In this document: one piece after another, positions 1 to 6,554 of the stretch | How positions within the stretch are numbered: position 1 is the first letter of the stretch | Layout of the letters: every line of letters begins with the position of its first letter | Source: a virus | DNA: 22,291 nt | IMG/VR virus record: IMGVR_UViG_3300009374_000043 | Coordinates: 1-22,291 of that record | Strand: one strand, 5' to 3' | Translations under genes and position numbers: made by a program | Notes under the pieces: model-generated | What the model was told of the DNA's origin: nothing | What the model saw: only the letters and a program-made list of their open reading frames with translations | Database searches by the model: none

Positions 1-465
1 GCTATTAATCATACTTACCAAGAAATTGGATTATTCCCTAAGGCTATTGTATCAGGTGGAACAGGAATTTACTATTCAGCCGACAATATCTGGATTCTTG
101 GTAGACAACAAGAGAAGAAAGGTACTGAGATTAAAGGTTATAACTTTATTATCAATGTAGAGAAGTCAAGATTTGTTAAAGAGAAGAGTAAGATTCCAAT
201 TTCTGTAACTTGGGAAGGTGGTATTGCCCCTTACTCTGGGCTACTCGGCGCTGCTATGGAAGGTGGGTTTGTTGTTAAGCCTACAATGGGTTGGTATGCA
301 AGAGTTGATACAAGCACAGGTGAAGTTGAAGATCAAAAAGTTAGGGAAAAGGATACTCTTACTAAAGAATTCTGGGAACCTGTATTTAATAATACTGGAT
401 TTAAAGATTATTTAAAGGAGAAGTACCAAGTAGGCCATGCTGAAATGATTAAGGGCACTGAATGA
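1..465 (+). CDS. uvsX: UvsX-like recombinase (RecA family), 3' part only
   Basis: This is the C-terminal 154 residues of a RecA-family strand-exchange protein; the start lies outside the window. The reading frame is open from base 1 to the TGA at 463-465. From memory of T4 UvsX I see its C-terminal core: SGGTGIYYSADNIWILG, then GYNFIINVEKSR, KEKSKIPI and GG(I)xPYSGLLxxAxExGFVVKP followed by GWYAR. UvsX polymerises on single-stranded DNA and drives recombination-dependent replication and repair. The Walker A region is upstream and not visible. The stop overlaps the start of the gp41 helicase gene (ATGA), which recalls the uvsX-40-41 neighbourhood of T4. The tail is shorter than in T4 UvsX, ending soon after the conserved core. 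Confidence 0.93.
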   Translation, partial: AINHTYQEIGLFPKAIVSGGTGIYYSADNIWILGRQQEKKGTEIKGYNFIINVEKSRFVKEKSKIPISVTWEGGIAPYSGLLGAAMEGGFVVKPTMGWYARVDTSTGEVEDQKVREKDTLTKEFWEPVFNNTGFKDYLKEKYQVGHAEMIKGTE

Positions 466-1820
466 ATTTAGAGACTTTAATATTACGTAACTTAATTCAT
501 GATGACAATTATACAAGTACTGTAATACCACATTTAAAGCCTCATTATTTTGATGTCCCTCATAGGATAATCTTTAAAGAGATTGTCAATTTTGTGGCTC
601 AATATGAGAAACTTCCTAATTCTGAAGCATTATCTATTGAACTTCAAAAGAATACGGATATACCTCAAGCATCAGTTGGGGAAGTGTTTTCTATTGTAGG
701 TACTTTAAATGATGATATTAAGGATACCAATAAGGATTGGTTAATTGCTCAAACAGAGAAGTGGTGCCAGGATAGATCTATCTATTTGGCTATCATGGAA
801 TCAATTGAAATTATTGATGGTAAGCATGATACACTTCAAAAGAATGCATTACCTGAGTTATTGAGTGATGCTTTATCTGTGTCATTTGATACTAATATTG
901 GTCATGACTATATTGATAACTCTGATGAGCGATATGACTTCTACCATAGAGAAGAAGAACATTTACCATTTGACCTAGAAATGTTTAATAAGATCACTAA
1001 AGGTGGATTAGTCAATAAGAGTTTAAATATTGCTCTTGCTGGCACAGGTGTTGGTAAATCTCTCTTTATGTGTCATGTTGCAGCAGGTGCTTTAACACAG
1101 ATGAAAAATGTGTTATATATATCTATGGAAATGTCTGAAGAAAGAGTAGCAGAGCGTATTGATGCTAATCTAATGAATGTTCCTATTGACCAACTTGAAA
1201 ACTTAAGTAAAGATATGTTTGATAAGAAACTTCATAAGATAACAAATGGTGGTATTGGTAAGTTAATTGTTAAAGAATACCCTACTGGGGCTGCTAATGC
1301 ATCTCACTTTAGGGCATTGCTTAATGAGTTAAAGTTAAAGAAGGACTTTGTGCCTGAATTAATTTGTGTAGACTATTTAAATATTTGTGCATCTAGTAGA
1401 ATGAAAGCAGATGGTGCTGGTGGTTCTTATCAATATGTTAAGGCAATTGCTGAAGAGTTACGAGGCTTGGCTATTGAGAATAACCTACCTATCCTATCAG
1501 CAACTCAAACAACAAGAGGTGGTTATGGTAACTCTGATGTAGGACTCGAAGATACTTCTGAGTCATTTGGTTTACCTGCCACGGCTGACTTAATGTTTGC
1601 TCTTATTTCTACCGAGGAGTTAGAAAATATGAACCAGATGATGGTGAAACAATTGAAGAATAGATATAATGATCCAACAGGAGCTACTAAAAAGTTTGTC
1701 GTTGGAATTGACAGAGCCAAGATGAGACTATATGATGTTGAAGACTCTGCCCAGTCTCTAAACTTAGGCACTACAACAGGTAGTAACAATGATAATAATT
1801 TTGAAGGATTTAGTGTATAA
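462..1820 (+). CDS. 41: Replicative DNA helicase, T4 gp41-like (DnaB family)
   Basis: The product is 452 residues, close to the T4 gp41 length of about 475. The N-terminal part (about 1-150) is the helical primase-interacting domain. A RecA-like motor follows, with Walker A GTGVGKS at residues 194-200, a conserved SMEMSEERVAER helix near 221-232 (DnaB motif 1a) and Walker B ELICVDYLN around 299-307 (D304). A late segment, ISATQTTRGGYGNSD, matches the DnaB sensor Q and loop region. The enzyme is expected to form a hexamer that unwinds the fork 5' to 3' with primase. The start overlaps the uvsX stop by four bases, so translation is probably coupled. The protein ends in an Asn/Gly-rich tail. Confidence 0.92.
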   Translation: MNLETLILRNLIHDDNYTSTVIPHLKPHYFDVPHRIIFKEIVNFVAQYEKLPNSEALSIELQKNTDIPQASVGEVFSIVGTLNDDIKDTNKDWLIAQTEKWCQDRSIYLAIMESIEIIDGKHDTLQKNALPELLSDALSVSFDTNIGHDYIDNSDERYDFYHREEEHLPFDLEMFNKITKGGLVNKSLNIALAGTGVGKSLFMCHVAAGALTQMKNVLYISMEMSEERVAERIDANLMNVPIDQLENLSKDMFDKKLHKITNGGIGKLIVKEYPTGAANASHFRALLNELKLKKDFVPELICVDYLNICASSRMKADGAGGSYQYVKAIAEELRGLAIENNLPILSATQTTRGGYGNSDVGLEDTSESFGLPATADLMFALISTEELENMNQMMVKQLKNRYNDPTGATKKFVVGIDRAKMRLYDVEDSAQSLNLGTTTGSNNDNNFEGFSV

Positions 1821-2530
1821 TGAAAAGTAATAATATAAAAGGAAGTGTGAAGAACCCAAGTGTAGAACATCAGGATTCTTTTACCAGGGCTAGATTGGTT
1901 AGTTTCTCTCAACCAAGTGATGAATTTAAAGATGAAGGTCTTGATGATGTAATGGATTTAGTAGCATTCTGTGCTAGGGTAAGTAATCCATCGAATCAGT
2001 TTAATAAAGAAACTGCCGAGCAGCTTATTAAGTATTTGGTAAAACATCAACATTGGTCTCCTCTTGAAATGGCAAGTGCTTGCATTGAAATTGAAACAAC
2101 AAGAGATATTGCTCGTCAAATCTTAAGACACCGATCATTTTCTTTCCAAGAGTTCTCTCAACGATATGCTGATCCTACTAAGGACTTATCATTTATGTTA
2201 CGTGAGGCAAGGTTACAAGATACAAAGAATAGACAAAACTCTATTGAAAATGATGATGAAACATTAAGTGCTATGTGGAGAATTAAGCAAGAGAAGGTTA
2301 TTAAAGCTGCTCTTGAAGCTTATGACTTTGCCATTAATAATGGTATTGCCAAGGAACAAGCTAGATGTGTGCTCCCAGAAGGTAACACTATGTCAAGAAT
2401 GTATATGAATGGAACCATCAGAAGCTGGATTCACTATATTGATTTAAGAAGTTCACACGGAACCCAAAAAGAACATATTGAAGTTGCTCGTGAATGTGCT
2501 AAAGCTATTGCGGAGATTTTTAAGTTATGA
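1820..2530 (+). CDS. thyX: FAD-dependent thymidylate synthase ThyX
   Basis: The protein has 236 residues, the usual ThyX size. The signature RHRxxSxxxxSxR is present as RHRSFSFQEFSQR at residues 103-115. Other family features are a WSPLEMASACIEIE segment near 79-92, the helix TTRDIARQILRHR, and C-terminal ARCVLPEGNTMSRMYMNGTIR followed by WIHYIDLR, which match the ThyX substrate-binding region. ThyX methylates dUMP to dTMP using methylene-tetrahydrofolate, FAD and NADPH. Its role here is dTTP supply, alongside the ribonucleotide reductase genes further on. The start shares its first base with the last base of the helicase stop (TAATG), so the genes are co-transcribed. ThyX rather than ThyA is common in marine phages and in many alphaproteobacteria. 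Confidence 0.95.
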   Translation: MKSNNIKGSVKNPSVEHQDSFTRARLVSFSQPSDEFKDEGLDDVMDLVAFCARVSNPSNQFNKETAEQLIKYLVKHQHWSPLEMASACIEIETTRDIARQILRHRSFSFQEFSQRYADPTKDLSFMLREARLQDTKNRQNSIENDDETLSAMWRIKQEKVIKAALEAYDFAINNGIAKEQARCVLPEGNTMSRMYMNGTIRSWIHYIDLRSSHGTQKEHIEVARECAKAIAEIFKL

Positions 2531-2694
2531 ATATTATTGGTAAATATAAAGAAAAGGTAAAATCATTATTAAAACCTAAGCCTGATTATGAAAAAATGTA
2601 TAATGAAGAAAGAAAGAATGCTGAACACTGGGAGTTTAAATACAATAAGCTATATAGACAATTAGGTGCTATCATTAAAGAAAGTAATCAATAA
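2527..2694 (+). CDS. Small hypothetical protein, 55 aa
   Basis: The ATG overlaps the thyX stop (ATGA), which supports translational coupling. The 55-residue product is charged, rich in Lys, Glu, Asn and Tyr, with no Cys and no membrane segment. Most of it (about residues 20-55) could form one amphipathic helix (YEKMYNEERKNAEHWEFKYN). I do not recognise the family. The overlap geometry and uninterrupted frame up to the next promoter are the only evidence that it is real. Confidence 0.6.
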   Translation: MNIIGKYKEKVKSLLKPKPDYEKMYNEERKNAEHWEFKYNKLYRQLGAIIKESNQ

Positions 2695-2708
2695 TTATTG
2701 CAAAATGG

Positions 2709-2738
2709 TTAACATATTCCTGCTAGTTGTGTTATAAT
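2709..2738 (+). promoter_or_regulatory. Sigma70-like promoter of the lyase lipoprotein gene
   Basis: There is a -10 TATAAT at 2733-2738 inside TGTGTTATAATATACATA and a -35 TTAACA at 2709-2714, with an 18-bp spacer. The block around the -10 is shared with four other promoters in this window, and the -10 and downstream bases are nearly identical to the one at 20264. The predicted transcript starts near 2745, giving a short leader with the ribosome site AGGAG at 2758-2762. Confidence 0.8.
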
Positions 2739-2768
2739 ATACATATAAACAATAAAAAGGAGTTAAAA

Positions 2769-3599
2769 ATGAAAAAACTAATATTATTAACATCAATTGC
2801 TTTACTAGCATCTTGTAGTTCAACTGGTGGCAATTATTATGCAACTGATAACTATGGTTTAATTAGCAATGTTGGTAATTCATTAAGTGCCAATAAGTCT
2901 TATTCATATCAACATGTTGAAATGGATGGTGAGTTAGTAGAGAGATTTGAATTAAGACATGGTGATTGTGGTACTGATTATAAATCTGACTATACTGATT
3001 GTGGTAGAGGCAAGGGTAGACAAGAAGTAGACACCCAAACAACCGAACATGAAGTTATTGAAGTATTAGACTATACAAAACCTAATATAGTATGGTATTC
3101 ATACTCAATTTACTTCCCTAAAGATTATGAAAATTATCAAAGGGATTATAATGGAATATCCACTATTTATGGTCAGGTTAAGTTGTATGGATGGGATATG
3201 CCAATGTGGAGTGTAAAGGGTGTGGAAGATGGACTTATGTTTGAAGCAGATACCTCAGGTGGTACATGTATCATTGCCCCTTGGGAAGAGGTTAAAGGAA
3301 GATGGACTAATATTACAGTAAGGGCAGATTATGATACTAAACATCGTGTTAATGCTCCTAACGGGTATATGTTTGATCCAAAAACAGACTATTCATATGC
3401 TGATGTTTGGGTAAATGGTGAACAAGTACCGGGGTGTATTACCTTTCAACCACTACTCAATAGTTGGACTCCAGGTCAATCCAGAAAACCTGATATGAGC
3501 AATAGAGTTCACTTTAAGCATGGTATCTATAGTACATTTGCTGATAAATATTTTCCACCACAAGTGGTGTATTACAAGGATATTAAAATACATAAATGA
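2769..3599 (+). CDS. Secreted lipoprotein, polysaccharide lyase-like
   Basis: The start is placed at 2769 because AGGAG sits seven bases upstream; the frame is open further 5' but runs into the promoter. The 276-residue product opens with a short signal peptide (Lys-Lys, then hydrophobic 4-13) and a lipobox LASC with Cys16, so it should be exported and lipidated. The body resembles the heparin lyase I / Pfam polysaccharide lyase jelly roll. I see ERFELRHGDC near 58-67, a WYSYSIYFPKDY strand, GRWTNITVRADY, ADVWVNGEQVPG, and near the C-terminus HFKHGIYS plus VVYYKDIKIHK. This family cleaves acidic polysaccharides or binds glycans. A membrane-anchored version made in the infected cell, rather than a tail depolymerase, is unusual. 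It stands alone behind its own promoter. The lyase assignment is by recalled motif pattern; catalytic residues were not confirmed. Confidence 0.7.
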   Translation: MKKLILLTSIALLASCSSTGGNYYATDNYGLISNVGNSLSANKSYSYQHVEMDGELVERFELRHGDCGTDYKSDYTDCGRGKGRQEVDTQTTEHEVIEVLDYTKPNIVWYSYSIYFPKDYENYQRDYNGISTIYGQVKLYGWDMPMWSVKGVEDGLMFEADTSGGTCIIAPWEEVKGRWTNITVRADYDTKHRVNAPNGYMFDPKTDYSYADVWVNGEQVPGCITFQPLLNSWTPGQSRKPDMSNRVHFKHGIYSTFADKYFPPQVVYYKDIKIHK

Positions 3600-3601
3600 T
3601 A

Positions 3602-3727
3602 ATGAAACAATGGTGTGTGTTATTCCATGATGGCTCAGGTAAAGTTGTCTTGGGTCATTCAAAAGAACATATTAGACAAAAATTTAACAACGTGAAAAGC
3701 GTATTTGAAATGGGAAGGAAAACATGA
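3602..3727 (+). CDS. Small hypothetical protein, 41 aa
   Basis: This short frame (MKQWCVLFHDGSGKVVLGHS...) starts three bases after the lyase stop and ends by overlapping the next ORF in an ATGA. It is basic and contains one Cys, with no membrane segment. The family is not recognised. Its credibility rests on the chain of overlapping starts and stops that continues through 4540. Confidence 0.5.
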   Translation: MKQWCVLFHDGSGKVVLGHSKEHIRQKFNNVKSVFEMGRKT

Positions 3728-3867
3728 GCAAAACAATGATTGATGGCATCGTATCAAGAGGCCAAAAGAGTAGAGATTTGAATGGTAATAGAATTGTAAA
3801 GAAATCTATGTCGCACGGTACATATAGATGTAAGCGACATCCAAATTCAAAAAGATGTCAGAGTTAG
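3724..3867 (+). CDS. Small basic hypothetical protein, 47 aa
   Basis: The start overlaps the preceding stop by ATGA. The 47-residue product is strongly basic (many Lys and Arg) with a C-terminal HGTYRCKRHPNSKRC segment holding two Cys and two His. That is compatible with metal or nucleic-acid binding but does not prove it. The family is not recognised. Confidence 0.55.
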   Translation: MSKTMIDGIVSRGQKSRDLNGNRIVKKSMSHGTYRCKRHPNSKRCQS

Positions 3868-4010
3868 TTGATTGGTTAAACATTATTGCAATTATTATAC
3901 TACTTGGTATAGTAGGTATAGTAATGGCAGTATTTATTTTATTATGGACACCATTTCTTTTATTAGGAATGGCATTGGATTATTATGACAGCAGAAAAAC
4001 TATACGATAA
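3855..4010 (+). CDS. Small membrane protein, 51 aa
   Basis: The frame overlaps the preceding ORF by 13 bases and the following one by 26. Residues about 9-42 are almost wholly hydrophobic (IIAIIILLGIVGIVMAVFIL, then WTPFLLLGMAL), enough for one long or two short transmembrane helices. A charged tail YYDSRKTIR follows. The function is unknown. A small inner-membrane modulator or holin-like role is possible but unsupported. Confidence 0.55.
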   Translation: MSELVDWLNIIAIIILLGIVGIVMAVFILLWTPFLLLGMALDYYDSRKTIR

Positions 4011-4305
4011 GTGGTCATTCGTAGAAAAAGATTTAGATCAAGACCAGTGGTATGTTAAATTAACCGGTGGTAAATATCATGGGGTTGTATATAACTATAA
4101 CTCTATTAAAGCAAATGAAACCACAGAGTCAATTGACTTTGATTATGAAGTTGTTGATTGGTTAGATGATAACCCTCACGGTGAACCTGAGTTTAATCAA
4201 GTAGCAGGTGATATACTTCAACTTGTGTTGAAAGATGCAATGGAAGCAGGTGATTATGTATTAGGTGATAAAGGTGAATCAAGAAGCACTGATAATACTA
4301 GCTGA
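3985..4305 (+). CDS. Hypothetical protein, 106 aa, acidic
   Basis: This is a soluble, acidic protein of 106 residues with no Cys and no signal. A middle segment, WYVKLTGGKYHGVVYNYNSIKAN, looks like beta strands. The C-terminal half is helical and acidic (VAGDILQLVLKDAMEAGDYVLG). I do not recognise the family. It overlaps both neighbours, the membrane ORF upstream and the MazG-like gene downstream. An alternative start is not obvious, and there is no strong ribosome-binding site. Confidence 0.65.
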   Translation: MTAEKLYDKWSFVEKDLDQDQWYVKLTGGKYHGVVYNYNSIKANETTESIDFDYEVVDWLDDNPHGEPEFNQVAGDILQLVLKDAMEAGDYVLGDKGESRSTDNTS

Positions 4306-4540
4306 AGAGTGTGCTGAAATCCAGCAAGCCGTTGCTAAGATTCAGCGATTTGGTGATGATGACAAGAACGTTAGACAATTAGAAAATGAAATTGGTGATG
4401 TTCTTGCCATGATTGCTATTCTTGGTCATGAACATGATATAGACCATGACGTAGTTCTGCGACGTGTTCCTGCTAAACTTCGTAAATTAAAGAAATGGAG
4501 TTCCATTAATGATCTTGATGACATAATCAAAAGTTTATAA
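4265..4540 (+). CDS. MazG-like nucleotide pyrophosphohydrolase
   Basis: The 91-residue product carries the all-alpha NTP pyrophosphohydrolase pattern. LAEECAEIQQAVAKIQRFG supplies the EExxE metal-binding helix (near residues 13-18). It is followed by QLENEIGDVLAMIAIL, which supplies the ExxD helix around 39-50. These enzymes hydrolyse NTPs or dNTPs to the monophosphate, and phage versions are thought to affect nucleotide pools or ppGpp signalling. The reading frame has no ATG before the motif; the start is GTG at 4265 or GTG at 4274, both within the previous gene. Its stop overlaps the late promoter at 4536. Confidence 0.8.
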   Translation: MIKVNQEALIILAEECAEIQQAVAKIQRFGDDDKNVRQLENEIGDVLAMIAILGHEHDIDHDVVLRRVPAKLRKLKKWSSINDLDDIIKSL

Positions 4541-4543
4541 ATA
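4536..4543 (+). promoter_or_regulatory. T4-type late promoter box TATAAATA
   Basis: An exact TATAAATA lies at the end of the MazG-like gene, 28 bases before the first gene of the capsid-targeted cassette. T4 late transcription (gp55/gp33/gp45) uses this single box with no -35. Its position just ahead of a group of candidate head-internal proteins fits late expression. Confidence 0.7.
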
Positions 4544-4570
4544 ACACTATAAGTATTAATAATAAAATAT

Positions 4571-5641
4571 ATGAAATCATTTAAGCATCATTATTTAACC
4601 GAAGGTAATACATCAAAGGCCTTTGATATGGAGCATGTAATTGTTTCTAGTGCTGGAGGCCCTTCATTTAAATCTAAATCTATTAAACCTGAGATTGGCG
4701 ATAAGATTGTTAGCTCTTTGAAATTAATAGGTAAAGGATCATTCCCTGCCAATAGTTATCCGGCATCTAAAAGATGGAATGAACATTTCCCATCAGGTGC
4801 AAAAGGGTCAACACTCACACCAAAGACTGATTTTATTATTGGTAAGAAAAAGATATCTTTAAAAACAGGTGATGCACAACTAATGAGTGGTGGGAAAAAT
4901 GAAGCATCAGCTACATTTTCTGTTGCGGCAGAAATGTCAGGTACTCAATTAGATAAAGCCATTATGGATATGCAAAAGCATATCGAAAATTTATTACCTA
5001 ATACTGATATGACTAAATTAGATATTAAAGGTAGTAAAACAGAATTAACAAAGAAAGGTATGTTTAAAGACATTGATATTCTTAAAAAAGCTGATGATGC
5101 ACATCATGCGTTTAAAAATGATTTAAGAAAATTATTTGCTTCTAATGCAGCATTTGCAAATGCTTTTGTATTTGAAGCAATGACTGGCCAAGTTAAATTT
5201 GGTAATAATCCAGGTACTGCAGATAACTTTTTAGTTACAGACTATGATGGTAATGCTACTATACATACTGTAACATCGATGGGGGATTCATATGTTAAGA
5301 AGATAGCCAAACAGGTTAAGCCTGATGTTAAATTCAAATCATCTCAAAAGACTGCATCTGCTCATAAATCAATTGAAAACCCTAAAGGTAAGACTGGATA
5401 TTATACATTTTGGAGTGCTGTAGGTATTGGTATCAATATGGTAGTTAATGAAGCACTTGAGGATAGTAAAGATGATATGTTAACTGAAGGTTGGATTAAA
5501 GATGTAGTATCTAAAATTAAGAATTGGTTTAAGAAATTCTGGGCTAACATTAAGAAACAAATTGGGGACTCCTGGAGTAATCTAATGGAGTTCGCTGGGG
5601 TGTTACCAGAAGTTACTTTTAACAATACACCAAAATGGTAA
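4571..5641 (+). CDS. Candidate capsid-packaged PD-(D/E)XK nuclease-like protein
   Basis: The protein has 356 residues. Its leader MKSFKHHYLTE|G matches a T4-type capsid-targeting sequence cleaved by gp21 after LTE. Residues 84-111 read PKTDFII, then KKISLKTG and QLMSGGKNE. The D87...S96-x-K98 spacing resembles a PD-(D/E)XK nuclease core, with an upstream Glu at 21. A second LTE|G occurs at 304-307, which would release a 50-residue basic aromatic tail (WIKDVVSKIKNWFKKFW...). It is the first gene behind the late promoter at 4536. The nuclease idea is inference from spacing only. If it is correct, the protein could act on host or competitor DNA upon injection. Otherwise it is a conserved phage protein of unknown function. 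Confidence 0.6.
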   Translation: MKSFKHHYLTEGNTSKAFDMEHVIVSSAGGPSFKSKSIKPEIGDKIVSSLKLIGKGSFPANSYPASKRWNEHFPSGAKGSTLTPKTDFIIGKKKISLKTGDAQLMSGGKNEASATFSVAAEMSGTQLDKAIMDMQKHIENLLPNTDMTKLDIKGSKTELTKKGMFKDIDILKKADDAHHAFKNDLRKLFASNAAFANAFVFEAMTGQVKFGNNPGTADNFLVTDYDGNATIHTVTSMGDSYVKKIAKQVKPDVKFKSSQKTASAHKSIENPKGKTGYYTFWSAVGIGINMVVNEALEDSKDDMLTEGWIKDVVSKIKNWFKKFWANIKKQIGDSWSNLMEFAGVLPEVTFNNTPKW

Positions 5642-6288
5642 CATTTAAATCATACATTACAGAAGGTAAAAACGACAAGGCCATATTCCATGTTGTCTTT
5701 ATGGCAGGTGGCCCTGGTTCTGGTAAGTCTTATATCAATAAGAAACTAGGCCTTAGAGCTTTAAACTTTGTTGATATTAACTCAGATTCTGCATTTGAAC
5801 ATGCCATGAAGAAATCCCTATTAGACCTTAACATGCCGAAAGGCCAAGACTATGCTAGGGATATTGTTAGGGGCCTTGCTAAGAAAACTACAATGAAAAA
5901 GAAAGGTCACGCACTCGATGGTAGACTAGGTATGGTCATCGATGGTACTGGTGCAAAGGCTAATAAGATTCAACAAATGGTTGATGACTTTACTAAGTTA
6001 GGTTATGAATGTGCCATGGTGTTTGTAGATACTGATCAACAAACTGCTCTTGATAGAAATAACCAAAGGGAAAGATCATTAAGGGCTTCTCTTGTTACTA
6101 AGATGTGGAAGGAAGTACAAGACAATAAGCCAACTTTTAAGAAATTATTCAAGGAACATTTTTATATTATTGATAATTCAGATGGTGCAGACGGCACAGA
6201 TATAAATAAAGTTTATTCTAAACTAGCTACTTGGTCTAAGAAGTTACCAAACAATCCTCAAGTTAAAGCTTGGATGGACGCAAACTAA
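5635..6288 (+). CDS. P-loop kinase with capsid-targeting leader
   Basis: The 217-residue product starts MVTFKSYITE|G, again a likely gp21 cleavage site, followed directly by a P-loop NTPase. Walker A is GGPGSGKS at residues 25-32. VDINSDSAFEHAMKK follows, then a strand with GMVIDGTGAK. AMVFVDTDQQTALDRNNQRERS gives the Arg-rich lid of the polynucleotide kinase / zeta-toxin group of small kinases. It probably phosphorylates a nucleic acid end, nucleotide or sugar-nucleotide; the substrate cannot be read from the sequence. It overlaps the upstream gene by seven bases and shares one base with the next start. The leader suggests packaging in the head. Confidence 0.8.
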   Translation: MVTFKSYITEGKNDKAIFHVVFMAGGPGSGKSYINKKLGLRALNFVDINSDSAFEHAMKKSLLDLNMPKGQDYARDIVRGLAKKTTMKKKGHALDGRLGMVIDGTGAKANKIQQMVDDFTKLGYECAMVFVDTDQQTALDRNNQRERSLRASLVTKMWKEVQDNKPTFKKLFKEHFYIIDNSDGADGTDINKVYSKLATWSKKLPNNPQVKAWMDAN

Positions 6289-6554
6289 TGAAATCATTTA
6301 AAGAACACTTAAACGAAAATGCACCGGCCCTTAGGTTTAAAGATTTATTACCTAAGAAGATTAAACATAAGCTTAACTTATTACTTAAGAAAGATAAGTA
6401 TAAGGCAGCAATTAAAATGAAACATGAGATACATCGAAAGTATCCAGATTATTCAGAGGCTAAGATACTGCGAATAGTTTCTGATTTTACCCACATTAAA
6501 CTTAAAGAACTTAAAGCTGTATTAAATAGAAAAACCAGATATGAAGAAGTTTAA
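6288..6554 (+). CDS. Small Lys-rich candidate internal head protein, 88 aa
   Basis: The start at 6288 (TAATG, sharing a base with the kinase stop) was chosen over an upstream ATG because it yields the leader MKSFKEHLNE|N, matching the leaders of the neighbouring genes. After cleavage a 78-residue, very Lys-rich, helical protein remains (KKIKHKLNLLLKKDKYKAAIKMKH...). Size, charge and leader resemble the T4 internal proteins IPI-IPIII, which are packaged with DNA and injected, and one of which (IPI*) inhibits a restriction enzyme. The cleavage residue Asn is less canonical than Gly or Ala. It overlaps the next gene by 14 bases. Confidence 0.65.
   Translation: MKSFKEHLNENAPALRFKDLLPKKIKHKLNLLLKKDKYKAAIKMKHEIHRKYPDYSEAKILRIVSDFTHIKLKELKAVLNRKTRYEEV

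Noticed and set aside
1523-1912. 129-codon minus-strand frame across the helicase end
   Set aside because: Antisense shadow of gp41 and thyX; no start signals.
2727-2768. Longer N-terminus for the lyase lipoprotein
   Set aside because: The extra codons translate the promoter and ribosome site; the same spurious peptide (CYNIHI) appears before the gene at 20303.
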